Source of the DNA: Chloroflexota bacterium
GTDB taxonomy: Bacteria > Chloroflexota > Anaerolineae > Anaerolineales > Villigracilaceae
DNA length: 7,707 nucleotides
Reading direction: 5' to 3'
Assembly (NCBI GenBank): GCA_023484185.1
Contig: JAMDBC010000078.1
Coordinates: 1 to 7,707, forward strand
A program made the position numbers and the translations under genes. Below the pieces are notes generated by a model. It was not told the DNA's origin and did not search any database. It saw nothing but the letters and a program-made list of their open reading frames with translations. This document shows, in pieces, positions 1 through 5,626 of the stretch; positions within the stretch are counted from its first letter, which is position 1; each line of letters starts with the position of its first letter.

Positions 1-390
1 AACATTCTGTCATCTTCCGCATTGTTTGCAGTTTGGTTAATCGCCGTATTCAATTGCACCCTTTGAAGCAATACGCCCCTGCTTAAAGTGCTGCCTCCAC
101 TCGTCGCAATGCGCCATCTACATTTACATTATTGCGCCACATATCTATTGATTTGCATGCAAGTTCAGAGGTGAATATTGGGCAAGTTTGGCAAGAAGGA
201 ATGTCAAAGAATTTTTGCAGTACCGCATAACTTGCCATGAAGAGTCGGGCGAGAGATTTGCCCAACGTTGCTCTAATTTAGTGAGTTGAAGGCGGGGTTG
301 TTTAACGGAACGAGTATGCAGTCTGAAACGATCACGATGCTGGCGAAGACGTTTTGTGGCGCACCACCAAAAACCCCACTCTCACATAAA

Positions 391-402
391 AGGAGTATAT
401 AA
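391..402 (+). repeat. Leader repeat, copy 1 (aggagtatataa)
   Basis: The 12 bases aggagtatataa occur here and again at 573-584, directly before the ATG of the gene at 586. Here too the motif is followed by an ATG, at 402-404 (overlapping the motif's last base), with six bases between AGGAG and ATG. The frame that follows, 402-425, has seven codons (M-Y-S-S-R-T-G) and a TGA. It may be a duplicated gene start whose gene was lost, or a leader peptide. Nothing supports expression. Confidence 0.4.
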
Positions 403-572
403 TGTATTCATCAAGAACAGGTTGAACACCTTCCTGTAAAATTTTTGCAAATGCTTCCACCCCATTCATGACGCATATAAATCGTCGCGGCCTATATACG
501 GATGAAATATTCCCCAAAACCCATTTTTTATCTTTTCAACAAGTGTTCAACATACAACTGCTGATTACAAAC

Positions 573-584
573 AGGAGTATATAA
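573..584 (+). promoter_or_regulatory. Ribosome binding site of the SH3-like gene; leader repeat copy 2
   Basis: AGGAG at 573-577 is a strong Shine-Dalgarno sequence eight bases before the ATG at 586, and it fixes that start. The surrounding 12 bases are the second copy of the motif at 391-402. No clear -35/-10 pair was recognised upstream. Confidence 0.75.
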
Positions 585-585
585 C

Positions 586-921
586 ATGACAATCATCGGA
601 ACCGGCAAAGTGATATTTACCAAAAATGGTGATGTCCACACGCGCAACGATCCAATGCCCACCGGCTCCCCGCTAGGCGAACTTCTCGAAGGCCAGACCT
701 TTAATGTCAGCATACAGCAGGCGCAGGTCGATAACCCCAAAAATATCTGGCTCCAAATTGCGGATGGTCCGCAGGCGGGCCAATGGACAGCCCAAATTTA
801 CAATGGCACCATCTTCTGCTCTTTTACCCCAGCCGTTGACCCCTATGCGCCGGTCAAGGTCATAGTCACCACCGCTGACTATTCCATTTATTGGTCAACC
901 GAATTCACCAAACTGCCATGA
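586..921 (+). CDS. Small SH3-like domain protein, first gene of a coupled cluster
   Basis: This 111-residue protein has no signal peptide or membrane segment. Residues 15-80 read like a bacterial SH3-type (SH3b) barrel: G15-D-V-H-T-R near the start where the family usually has a N-V-R motif, then a Gly/Pro turn, E-L-L-E-G-Q-T around 32-38, W55-L-Q-I, and G66-Q-W-T-A followed by a final strand. Such domains usually bind cell-wall or protein ligands, but the residues after 80 are unfamiliar. The start is well supported by AGGAG eight bases upstream. The stop overlaps the next start as ATGA (918-921), so the two products are probably translationally coupled and work together. The assignment rests on pattern only. 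A small phage-derived structural protein would fit equally well. Confidence 0.72.
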   Translation: MTIIGTGKVIFTKNGDVHTRNDPMPTGSPLGELLEGQTFNVSIQQAQVDNPKNIWLQIADGPQAGQWTAQIYNGTIFCSFTPAVDPYAPVKVIVTTADYSIYWSTEFTKLP

Positions 922-1547
922 TCGCCGATATTCAACTCCCCCAGGGAAAATATCGCGCCACGTTCCCGCGCGGCAAGACCTGTGCCTTGTACAGCATGAA
1001 AACATGGCTCGAAAAAGGCTGGTCTTGGGATGGGTCATTCAGCCAGATCCCAGCCTTCGACGCCGCAGTCAACGGTACGGCGGGAGTCAACAACCGTCTG
1101 AGAATTACAAGGATCGAGATCGACTTTATCAAGTCGCTCAATACGAATTCTCTCAAAACGTGGACATGGGCCGCAGACGCGCCCACAAGTTTGTATTTTC
1201 AAAGCGTGGCCGGATATTCCATTGACGACTGTGTTGACTGGAATTGGGTGGGCGCGCCCAGCGGGTACGTCGAAAACCGCGAGATTATGTGCTTCAGCAA
1301 TTTTCAGAACGGCATGGCGCAGGTGGTGGCCGCGCCGCAGTCGTCCAACTACGAATGGGCGCGGGATATTCCATGGCTTATCAAAAACATCTACGGGAAT
1401 TATGGCGCGGTTCCCCTGCTCTATAAAAGCATCCTGCTTGATCCGTCATCTGGTTTCCCAACCACCAAAGGCAGCCGGGGCTTCTGGTTGGATGCCAGCT
1501 GGCTCTACCAGAAAGTCGGCGAAGTGCAGGTTCCGTGGTTGGCATGA
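918..1547 (+). CDS. Unrecognised Trp-rich protein coupled to the SH3-like gene
   Basis: This 209-residue protein belongs to no family I recognise. It contains 12 tryptophans, spread over the whole length (for example W30, W35, W37, W82, W84, W108, W110, W190, W195, W207), many Tyr and Phe, and frequent Gly/Asn/Ser. That suggests a compact beta-rich or carbohydrate/surface-binding protein. There is no signal peptide or membrane segment. The ATG at 918 is chosen because it overlaps the upstream stop as ATGA; an earlier TTG at 891 in the same frame would overlap the upstream gene more deeply. There is no Shine-Dalgarno, so translation probably depends on coupling. Its own stop overlaps another ATG at 1544 in the same manner. 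The packed ATGA architecture recalls phage morphogenesis genes, but that is inference. Confidence 0.7.
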   Translation: MIADIQLPQGKYRATFPRGKTCALYSMKTWLEKGWSWDGSFSQIPAFDAAVNGTAGVNNRLRITRIEIDFIKSLNTNSLKTWTWAADAPTSLYFQSVAGYSIDDCVDWNWVGAPSGYVENREIMCFSNFQNGMAQVVAAPQSSNYEWARDIPWLIKNIYGNYGAVPLLYKSILLDPSSGFPTTKGSRGFWLDASWLYQKVGEVQVPWLA

Positions 1548-1612
1548 AACGTTCCCGTCTCAATGCCAAAGAACCCGGTAATTACCCACATCTATTCCGC
1601 CCCCATGCTTAG
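1544..1612 (+). CDS. 22-codon ORF, possible truncated third gene of the cluster
   Basis: An ATG at 1544 overlaps the stop of the Trp-rich gene as ATGA and opens a frame of 22 codons (starting M-K-R-S-R-L-N-A-K-E) ending in TAG at 1610-1612. The product is basic and too short to assign. The second ATGA junction in a row suggests that a real gene once started here and was cut short, or that a tiny peptide is made. Chance is also possible, because ATGA at a TGA stop is common. A small hairpin (1599-1603 with 1612-1616) covers its end. Confidence 0.28.
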   Translation: MKRSRLNAKEPGNYPHLFRPHA

Positions 1613-1701
1613 GGGCAAATGCTTGGAGCGAATCGGCAGAGCGGGCATATTTCTGATTTGTAGGTGGTCACTAGTGGACGAAACTGGGGTACAGTTCAAA
1701 T

Positions 1702-1741
1702 AAGAACGGGCTGTCCATTTTGCAGGCAGCCCGATTCTTTT
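1702..1741. terminator. Hairpin terminator between convergent genes
   Basis: The stem cgggctg (1707-1713) pairs with cagcccg (1727-1733). An outer aagaa/ttctt extension carries one bulged T, and the loop is about 13 bases. A T-rich run follows on the plus strand, with a complementary A-rich run on the other side. It lies between the plus-strand cluster ending near 1612 and the minus-strand lipoprotein stop at 1767, so it could serve both directions. Confidence 0.6.
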
Positions 1742-1766
1742 CTGGATATTTTCTAAATACTAATTG

Positions 1767-2702
1767 TTAGTTATCCGAAGCGCAACGGAAACCAATTCGA
1801 GGGGAGAAATCGCCGAAGTAGGCGGTCGAGCCCGGATCTGCCTGCAGGTTCGACCCTAACACTTGCGAGCGCTTGGACGTACGGATGTCTCTTGCGGCGT
1901 CGCCAAATGTGCCTCCGCGCACGACACGATCGAAGAAATTCGAGCGAGCGAGCGGGCCGGTCGGATTGGTCGCCGGGCCGTTTGCGTAGTAGTTTGCATC
2001 GAAATAATCGTTTACCCATTCAGCAACATTGCCAGCCATGTCCATTGCGCCATATGGGCTGGCGCCGGCAGGATACGAACCAACGCGGGTTGTATCGCCA
2101 AACTGGTAGTTGAAGTTGGTGAGCGTGGCGTCAGGGCGCTGATCGCCCCACGGATAGGTGTTGATGGTGTCGCCGCGGGCAGCGCGTTCCCATTCTGCTT
2201 CGGAGGGGAGACGGCGGCCAGCCCACTTGCAGTATGCGTCTGCATCGCCCCAGGTCACTTCGACAACAGGATAATCGTTGAAATCAGGGTTATTGAAGTA
2301 GGAAGCGCGGGTCTCGGACTTGAGGGCCTGCGGAGGAGCACACACGCCCGCCTTTATGCACTGGGCATACATTGCATTCGTGACTTCAAGTTTATCAAAC
2401 CAGAAGGCATGCATGGTTACCTTATGAACCGGCTTTTCATTTTCTGCTGCGGCACTATCCACACCACCCATTTGGAAGGTGCCCGCTGGGACGAAGATTT
2501 CAGTCATTCCATCGGCGGACGTACGCTCGCTTCCGGCAGCTTGGTTATTGCCCGATGGCTGGACCGTTGGGTTCAATGCAACAGAGTTGGTCGGGAAGGC
2601 AGTTGGAACAGACAGAGGTGTGGGCTGTGCCTGGCTGCCACCCAATTGACAAGCGGTGCTGATAAGAACCAGCGCCACGAGTATGGGGAATAATTTTTTC
2701 AT
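1767..2702 (-). CDS. Lipoprotein with formylglycine-generating-enzyme-like (SUMF1) domain, catalytic Cys missing
   Basis: This 311-residue protein starts with a lipoprotein signal: M-K-K, a hydrophobic core at 4-17, and S-T-A-C with Cys18 as the lipidation site. A Pro/Thr/Asn-rich linker follows to about residue 65. Residues 66-308 are a full FGE-sulfatase (SUMF1/EgtB/PvdO superfamily) fold, with F-V-P-A-G-T-F-Q-M-G-G at 70-80, L-P-S-E-A-E-W-E-R-A-A-R-G at 165-177, M-A-G-N-V-A-E-W at 222-229, R-G-G-T-F at 262-266 and G-F-R-C at 304-307. True formylglycine-generating enzymes have two active-site cysteines just after the R-G-G-S/T motif; here that stretch is G-D-A-A-R-D-I-R, without Cys. It is therefore more likely a binding or scaffold member on the outer face of the membrane than an oxidase. 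The Shine-Dalgarno AGGAG lies at 2710-2714 (as ctcct), seven bases before the ATG. It is divergent from a response regulator that may control it. Confidence 0.93.
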   Translation of the reverse strand: MKKLFPILVALVLISTACQLGGSQAQPTPLSVPTAFPTNSVALNPTVQPSGNNQAAGSERTSADGMTEIFVPAGTFQMGGVDSAAAENEKPVHKVTMHAFWFDKLEVTNAMYAQCIKAGVCAPPQALKSETRASYFNNPDFNDYPVVEVTWGDADAYCKWAGRRLPSEAEWERAARGDTINTYPWGDQRPDATLTNFNYQFGDTTRVGSYPAGASPYGAMDMAGNVAEWVNDYFDANYYANGPATNPTGPLARSNFFDRVVRGGTFGDAARDIRTSKRSQVLGSNLQADPGSTAYFGDFSPRIGFRCASDN

Positions 2703-2737
2703 TCGAAGTCTCCTTTTTATCTTTGAATTCAGGCCTC

Positions 2738-2743
2738 AGTATA
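2738..2743 (-). promoter_or_regulatory. Candidate -10 box of the lipoprotein gene
   Basis: On the minus strand this reads TATACT, a five-of-six match to TATAAT, 35 bases before the start codon. Seventeen bases further upstream, where a -35 box should be, the sequence is ATAGGA, a poor -35 element that is one arm of the dyad at 2749-2766. A weak -35 overlapped by a dyad would fit an activator-dependent promoter, but no expression evidence is available. Confidence 0.4.
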
Positions 2744-2748
2744 CGAAC

Positions 2749-2766
2749 ATAGGACAAATTTCCTAT
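2749..2766. promoter_or_regulatory. Dyad operator candidate between divergent genes
   Basis: ATAGGA (2749-2754) and TCCTAT (2761-2766) are perfect inverted repeats separated by six bases. The dyad occupies the expected -35 position of the minus-strand lipoprotein promoter and lies about 40 bases upstream of the regulator's own -35 element. The adjacent OmpR/PhoB-like regulator is the obvious candidate to bind it, although that family more often uses direct repeats. A six-base arm can arise by chance. Confidence 0.4.
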
Positions 2767-2807
2767 CCCCCAAAGGTCATAATCCAGTAAGTTTTTGTGA
2801 CTTTCTG

Positions 2808-2837
2808 TTACCATTATAGACGATATTACCGTATAAT
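2808..2837 (+). promoter_or_regulatory. Promoter of the response regulator
   Basis: A perfect -10 box TATAAT lies at 2832-2837, with TTACCA at 2808-2813 as a moderate -35 box (four of six matches) and an 18-base spacer. Transcription would start near 2844, giving a short leader that contains AAGGAA at 2845-2850 before the ATG at 2860. Confidence 0.6.
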
Positions 2838-2859
2838 AGCAAAAAAGGAACTCTTCAAA

Positions 2860-3573
2860 ATGGCTGTTTTGCCTTCCATCGCTGATTTGGATTCAAGCGC
2901 ATCACACCGGGTTTTTGTGGTCTGTGACCAGGACGCGACCGCGCCAATTTGGGGCTATATCATTCGGGAAAAGGGCTTGGTCGCCATCCTTGAGACATCT
3001 GTGCAGAGAGCCATGGAACGTTCGATGGAGGAGATTCCAGACCTCATTGTGATCGACGTGAATGCCCCACATGCGCAGAGGATGGAACTTTGCAGAAAAT
3101 TTCGCACACTTAGTTCCAGTCCCATCTTACTTTTCCTGCCGGCCAACAATGAAACGGAAATCCTTGAAGCGTATCAAAACGGTGTGGATGAATGTGTTGT
3201 AAAGCCGATCAGTCCAGCCATCTTTTTGGCAAAGATCATGGCGTGGGCGCGGCGCAGTTGGGCCGTGCCGATGGGTCCGGTGCGGGCAGGCAAATTGAAA
3301 CTGGATCCGGCACGCCGGTCCGCGCTTGAACCGGACGGCGGCGAGACCAGGTTGACGAATCTAGAATTCCGTCTACTGCATTTATTGATGAGTCATCCGG
3401 GGTACGTCTTCAAAAATGAAGAGATCATGCAAACGGTATGGGGCGCGGGAGGCGATGTGGCGGTCCTGAAAAACGTCGTATATCGTTTGCGAAAAAAAAT
3501 GGAAATGGATTCGGGCAAACAGCCTTATTTGATTCAAACCTGGCCGGGAGGCTATAGTTTTCAGGAAGTGTGA
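2860..3573 (+). CDS. OmpR/PhoB-type response regulator with atypical receiver
   Basis: This 237-residue protein is a two-domain transcription factor. Residues 17-130 form a receiver domain, with D66 in L-I-V-I-D-V as the phosphate acceptor and K115 in V-V-K-P-I as the conserved lysine. Two other key positions are altered. The N-terminal acidic pair is C22-D23 instead of Asp-Asp, and the switch Thr/Ser just before Ala95 is Pro94. Phosphorylation switching may therefore be weakened or replaced by another input. Residues 143-235 are a winged-helix DNA-binding domain (L-T-N-L-E-F-R-L-L around 165-173, a recognition helix near 200-213, and the final hairpin G-G-Y-S-F at 230-234). The ATG at 2860 follows AAGGAA by nine bases; a longer frame from 2797 would run through the promoter. 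No histidine kinase gene is nearby, so it is an orphan here. The divergent lipoprotein and the dyad between them make a likely target. Confidence 0.92.
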   Translation: MAVLPSIADLDSSASHRVFVVCDQDATAPIWGYIIREKGLVAILETSVQRAMERSMEEIPDLIVIDVNAPHAQRMELCRKFRTLSSSPILLFLPANNETEILEAYQNGVDECVVKPISPAIFLAKIMAWARRSWAVPMGPVRAGKLKLDPARRSALEPDGGETRLTNLEFRLLHLLMSHPGYVFKNEEIMQTVWGAGGDVAVLKNVVYRLRKKMEMDSGKQPYLIQTWPGGYSFQEV

Positions 3574-3606
3574 AAAGAGCCGCCGAATTTCTCGGCGGCT
3601 CTTTTC
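3572..3606. terminator. Bidirectional intrinsic terminator
   Basis: A 15-base-pair stem (3572-3586 with 3592-3606) closes a five-base loop. The stem has a GC-rich core (gagccgccga) flanked by AAAA on one side and TTTT on the other, so it can terminate transcription from both strands. It fills the gap between the TGA of the regulator (3571-3573) and the minus-strand TAA of the next gene (3607-3609). Confidence 0.92.
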
Positions 3607-4860
3607 TTAGGGACTGCAACCCGTGAGCTGATAAGTTTGTTGAATGTAGTCGTTAATTGCTTTTTCGGCGTCACAATAACCGGCATGGACTTTGAGCGCC
3701 TTGTTCCAATCTGCGAGTGCGCCGTTGGTATCCCCATTGCGCAAGAGTCCGTACCCATGCCAGAGCAAAGCCTCTTCTGAATAATAACCATTGATCGGTT
3801 TGTAAGTATCTTCCGTAATTTGGAGCAGATAGTCAATGCGATCGGCGTTGTAGTATGCAAAGAATGGCCAAAATTGATAACGGGTCATACGCTGTGGCAG
3901 ACCAATGGTGAACGCTTTATCGAAAGCTTGTGCGGCCTCGCTATAACGCTCAAAGTAAACCAGACTGCTGCCGAGGTTGAACCATGCAAATTTATCATTG
4001 GAATTCGCCGTAATGGCAGTTTGTGAAATGCCCATTGCATTTTGTCTGTTCTGGTCGGGATTCCAGTCTGCCCCCAGAATGGATTTGACTTCCCCTTCAT
4101 CTTCGGGCTTGTAGATGACCATATAAAGATAATTGAAGGGTTCCCAATCTGTCATTAACTTATCGTAGGGGATTTGCTTGTCCGGGCCGCGCAGGGGATC
4201 CTGGGCAATGATGTATTTGGCAGTATCATCATAGCCAGTGATAAGCAAATAATGAGCATCCCACAGATCATCGTTGGGACCATTGGCATCTTGAATAGGC
4301 AGGGTCGATGCTTCCTCTATGATGACAGGATATTTGGCGGCCAACAGCTGTTTGAGCGTATTGATATTCCCGGCTACGCGGAATTCCGCACGCAACCAGC
4401 CCGCCTGATTCAGAACGAAATAACGAAGTTCGTCAGGGTTGACGTTGCGATCCTGGGGGGCAGGTTTGATTATCTTGGCGATATCATTTTGATTCCCCTG
4501 CCAGCCGTACATTCGTAGCGCCATTGTCAGAGTGGCGGGACCGCAATTGTTTATTCCCTGCAATTCGTATTTGGGAGATGGCAAGGTTACCTGTGACGGA
4601 AGCGGCTGAGGGGTTGCGCTGGGTTCGATCGCAGGAGAAGCAGGCGTGGGCGGCGCAGGTGTAAAAGTTGCAAAGGGCGTGGATGGCAGCGGCGTAGGTA
4701 TTTTGCCAATGGGGTCAACTGCATTTTGGATGTATGTACTCCAAACAACCATCCGCCATTCTGCGCGGCTTTTTATGGCGGGGATTTGATATACCAAAAA
4801 GCCCAGCAGAAAAATTCCTGCCAGTGATAATAGAATTGTTAATCTGGTACGTTTTGACAT
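3607..4860 (-). CDS. Membrane-anchored C39-like cysteine peptidase with TPR repeats
   Basis: This 417-residue protein has a short basic N-terminus and one membrane segment at about 8-24, so most of it is probably outside the cytoplasm. A Pro/Thr/Ala-rich linker (52-92) leads to a papain-like C39-family domain (95-255). Its catalytic set is visible: Q101 and C106 in Q-G-I-N-N-C-G-P-A-T, H203 in A-H-Y-L-L-I-T-G-Y, and D221 in Q-D-P-L-R-G. The C-terminal part (287-400) holds TPR-like helices, for example F-N-L-G-S-S-L-V-Y around 294-302 and A-L-A-D-W-N-K-A-L around 381-389. C39 peptidases typically cut after double-glycine leaders, but these stand-alone membrane forms have unknown substrates. 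The ATG at 4858-4860 is chosen because the membrane segment follows at once. A TTG at 4926 would add 22 polar residues. There is no Shine-Dalgarno, and a candidate promoter suggests a leaderless transcript. Confidence 0.88.
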   Translation of the reverse strand: MSKRTRLTILLSLAGIFLLGFLVYQIPAIKSRAEWRMVVWSTYIQNAVDPIGKIPTPLPSTPFATFTPAPPTPASPAIEPSATPQPLPSQVTLPSPKYELQGINNCGPATLTMALRMYGWQGNQNDIAKIIKPAPQDRNVNPDELRYFVLNQAGWLRAEFRVAGNINTLKQLLAAKYPVIIEEASTLPIQDANGPNDDLWDAHYLLITGYDDTAKYIIAQDPLRGPDKQIPYDKLMTDWEPFNYLYMVIYKPEDEGEVKSILGADWNPDQNRQNAMGISQTAITANSNDKFAWFNLGSSLVYFERYSEAAQAFDKAFTIGLPQRMTRYQFWPFFAYYNADRIDYLLQITEDTYKPINGYYSEEALLWHGYGLLRNGDTNGALADWNKALKVHAGYCDAEKAINDYIQQTYQLTGCSP

Positions 4861-5029
4861 GACGGAAAGTGTACCAGATTCGAATGAGTCGATTCTTAAA
4901 CAGAAAACGCTATTGAAAGAAGTCAATGGCGTTCGACTTTATGGTTTTATTGCAAAAGGTCAATCTAAGGCAGATGAGTACTGGTTCCTCCCTGATACGA
5001 TTCCGGGTCCACTACCGCCTGTGATTTGA
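4859..5029 (+). CDS. Possible small protein of 56 residues
   Basis: A plus-strand frame starts at the ATG at 4859-4861 and ends with TGA at 5027-5029. Its ATG shares the sequence CATG with the minus-strand start of the C39-like gene. The product is balanced in composition: a polar, charged first half and an aromatic/proline-rich end (D-E-Y-W-F-L-P-D around 39-46, then P-G-P-L-P-P). It reads more like protein than random sequence, but I do not recognise it. There is no signal peptide or Shine-Dalgarno. It could be a genuine small gene, the tail of a larger lost gene, or chance. Confidence 0.3.
   Translation: MTESVPDSNESILKQKTLLKEVNGVRLYGFIAKGQSKADEYWFLPDTIPGPLPPVI
4868..4876 (-). promoter_or_regulatory. 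Candidate extended -10 promoter for a leaderless transcript
   Basis: On the minus strand this reads TGG followed by TACACT, an extended -10 with four of six matches in the hexamer. It ends seven bases before the ATG at 4860, so transcription would begin at or next to the A of that ATG. This agrees with the lack of a Shine-Dalgarno sequence before this gene. No strong -35 box is visible. Confidence 0.35.
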
Positions 5030-5113
5030 AGATGCCCACATTATCAGCCCATAGTCAAAATATCGCGTATCAACAAGTTGGCTCTCTGGGAATCGCCGTG
5101 ATTAAAATCTTTT

Positions 5114-5208
5114 GGACACGGATTACACGGATCCGCTACGCGCACGGAAAAACACGGATTTTTTATTGCTTTTTCCGTGAGACTCCGTGAAATCTGCGGC
5201 ATCCGTGT
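5114..5208. repeat. Imperfect palindromic repeat of cacgga / tccgtg words
   Basis: The word cacgga occurs four times on the plus strand (5117, 5126, 5143, 5153). Its complement tccgtg occurs three times (5174, 5184, 5202). The two halves pair imperfectly around an A/T-rich centre at about 5159-5173, for example gacacggat on the left with atccgtgta on the right, and cacggaaaaa with tttttccgtg. The layout resembles dispersed intergenic palindromes (REP- or MITE-like) of many bacterial genomes. No transposase or target duplication was seen. Confidence 0.6.
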
Positions 5209-5256
5209 ACAAAATTACGGCAACTCCCAATGAACCTTCCTTTTTGTTTTTATGCG

Positions 5257-5268
5257 CCGTGAAATCTG
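5257..5268 (+). repeat. Direct repeat ccgtgaaatctg, second copy
   Basis: The 12 bases ccgtgaaatctg at 5185-5196, inside the palindromic element, recur here. After each copy comes gtaca (5207-5211 and 5271-5275), with a shorter gap in this copy. It looks like a partial duplication of the repeat's right end next to the promoter of the gene at 5294. Confidence 0.5.
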
Positions 5269-5271
5269 ATG

Positions 5272-5277
5272 TACAAT
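5272..5277 (+). promoter_or_regulatory. Candidate -10 box of the MNT gene
   Basis: TACAAT matches TATAAT at five of six positions and lies 16 bases before the ATG at 5294, implying a leader of about ten bases. The -35 region (TTTATG with a 17-base spacer) is weak. There is no Shine-Dalgarno before the ATG. Confidence 0.35.
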
Positions 5278-5293
5278 CGGGTCAAACTAAACC

Positions 5294-5626
5294 ATGAACA
5301 CAACGCTTGCCGCACAACCCGCCTGCCTGCCTGAAGTCGTAAACCGCATTGTCCGCAAATTCAACCCACTGCGGATCATTCTCTTTGGTTCGTGGGCGCG
5401 AGGCGAAGCGCGGCCAGACAGCGACGTTGACCTGTTGGTCGTTTTGCCAGAGGTGGAACATAAACGACGCACCGCGATAGAGATTTTACGCGTCCTGAAC
5501 GGCGTCCCTATCAGCAAGGACATAGTTGTTACCACGCCGGAAGAAATCAAAGAGCGCGGGAGGGTCGTGGGAAATATTCTGCTGCCCGCATTAACGGAGG
5601 GGAAAATCATTTATGAACGCAGATGA
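5294..5626 (+). CDS. MNT-type minimal nucleotidyltransferase (MntA-like antitoxin)
   Basis: This 110-residue protein has the minimal nucleotidyltransferase fold of the DNA polymerase beta superfamily. The signature G-S-X10-D-X-D is complete: G32-S33 in L-F-G-S-W-A-R-G, then D44 and D46 in S-D-V-D-L-L-V-V. D76 in S-K-D-I-V-V is a likely third metal-binding carboxylate. In MNT-HEPN (MntA-HepT) pairs, proteins of this family act as antitoxins that attach AMP from ATP to the HEPN partner. A HEPN gene does follow, overlapping by 14 bases, but it carries a stop codon. The ATG at 5294 is the first possible start, since an in-frame TAA lies six bases upstream. All catalytic residues are intact although its partner is damaged. 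Confidence 0.9.
   Translation: MNTTLAAQPACLPEVVNRIVRKFNPLRIILFGSWARGEARPDSDVDLLVVLPEVEHKRRTAIEILRVLNGVPISKDIVVTTPEEIKERGRVVGNILLPALTEGKIIYERR

Larger units (their letters stand above)
1..585. other. Gene-poor left flank
   Basis: I see no convincing gene here. The open frames on either strand are about 60 codons, begin with TTG, lack a Shine-Dalgarno sequence and resemble no family I know. What can be seen is a ribosome-binding-site-like motif at 391-402 that recurs just before the gene at 586, a 9-base inverted repeat (gttgaacac at 421-429 and gtgttcaac at 543-551), and a direct repeat ttcaaca at 535-541 and 546-552, 11 bases apart. This could be the 5' regulatory region of the cluster at 586 or the eroded remains of an upstream gene. 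No tRNA-like or CRISPR-like structure was found. Confidence 0.5.
5030..5293. other. Intergenic region with a palindromic repeat
   Basis: This stretch holds the cacgga/tccgtg element at 5114-5208, a 12-base direct repeat that reaches into the probable promoter of the nucleotidyltransferase gene, and that promoter. No gene is supported. A 52-codon frame from 5032 runs through the repeat and is treated as chance. Confidence 0.5.

Noticed and set aside
83..265. 60-codon minus-strand frame in the left flank
   Set aside because: It has a TTG start, no Shine-Dalgarno and no recognisable domain; probably a chance open frame.
210..449. Direct repeat aatttttgca at 210-219 and 440-449
   Set aside because: It is a ten-base A/T-rich word and easily arises by chance.
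332..517. 61-codon minus-strand frame opposite the leader repeat
   Set aside because: It has a TTG start, no ribosome binding site and no family resemblance, and it overlaps the repeated leader on the other strand.
1668..1700. Stretch with a small hairpin (aactg-5 bases-cagtt at 1682-1696) resembling an insertion-sequence end
   Set aside because: There is no transposase fragment, no second end and no target duplication in the window; a vague resemblance is not enough to call a mobile element.
1863..2693. 276-codon plus-strand frame opposite the FGE-like lipoprotein
   Set aside because: It is antisense to a gene with complete domain motifs and a lipobox; its Cys/Arg/Ile-rich product resembles no family, so it is a shadow frame.
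5032..5190. 52-codon plus-strand frame from ATG 5032
   Set aside because: Its second half is translated palindromic repeat, with no Shine-Dalgarno and no recognisable protein; chance is the simpler explanation.
5102..5210. Reading the cacgga repeats as a CRISPR array
   Set aside because: The units are hexamers in both orientations with irregular spacing, without constant-length repeats and spacers.
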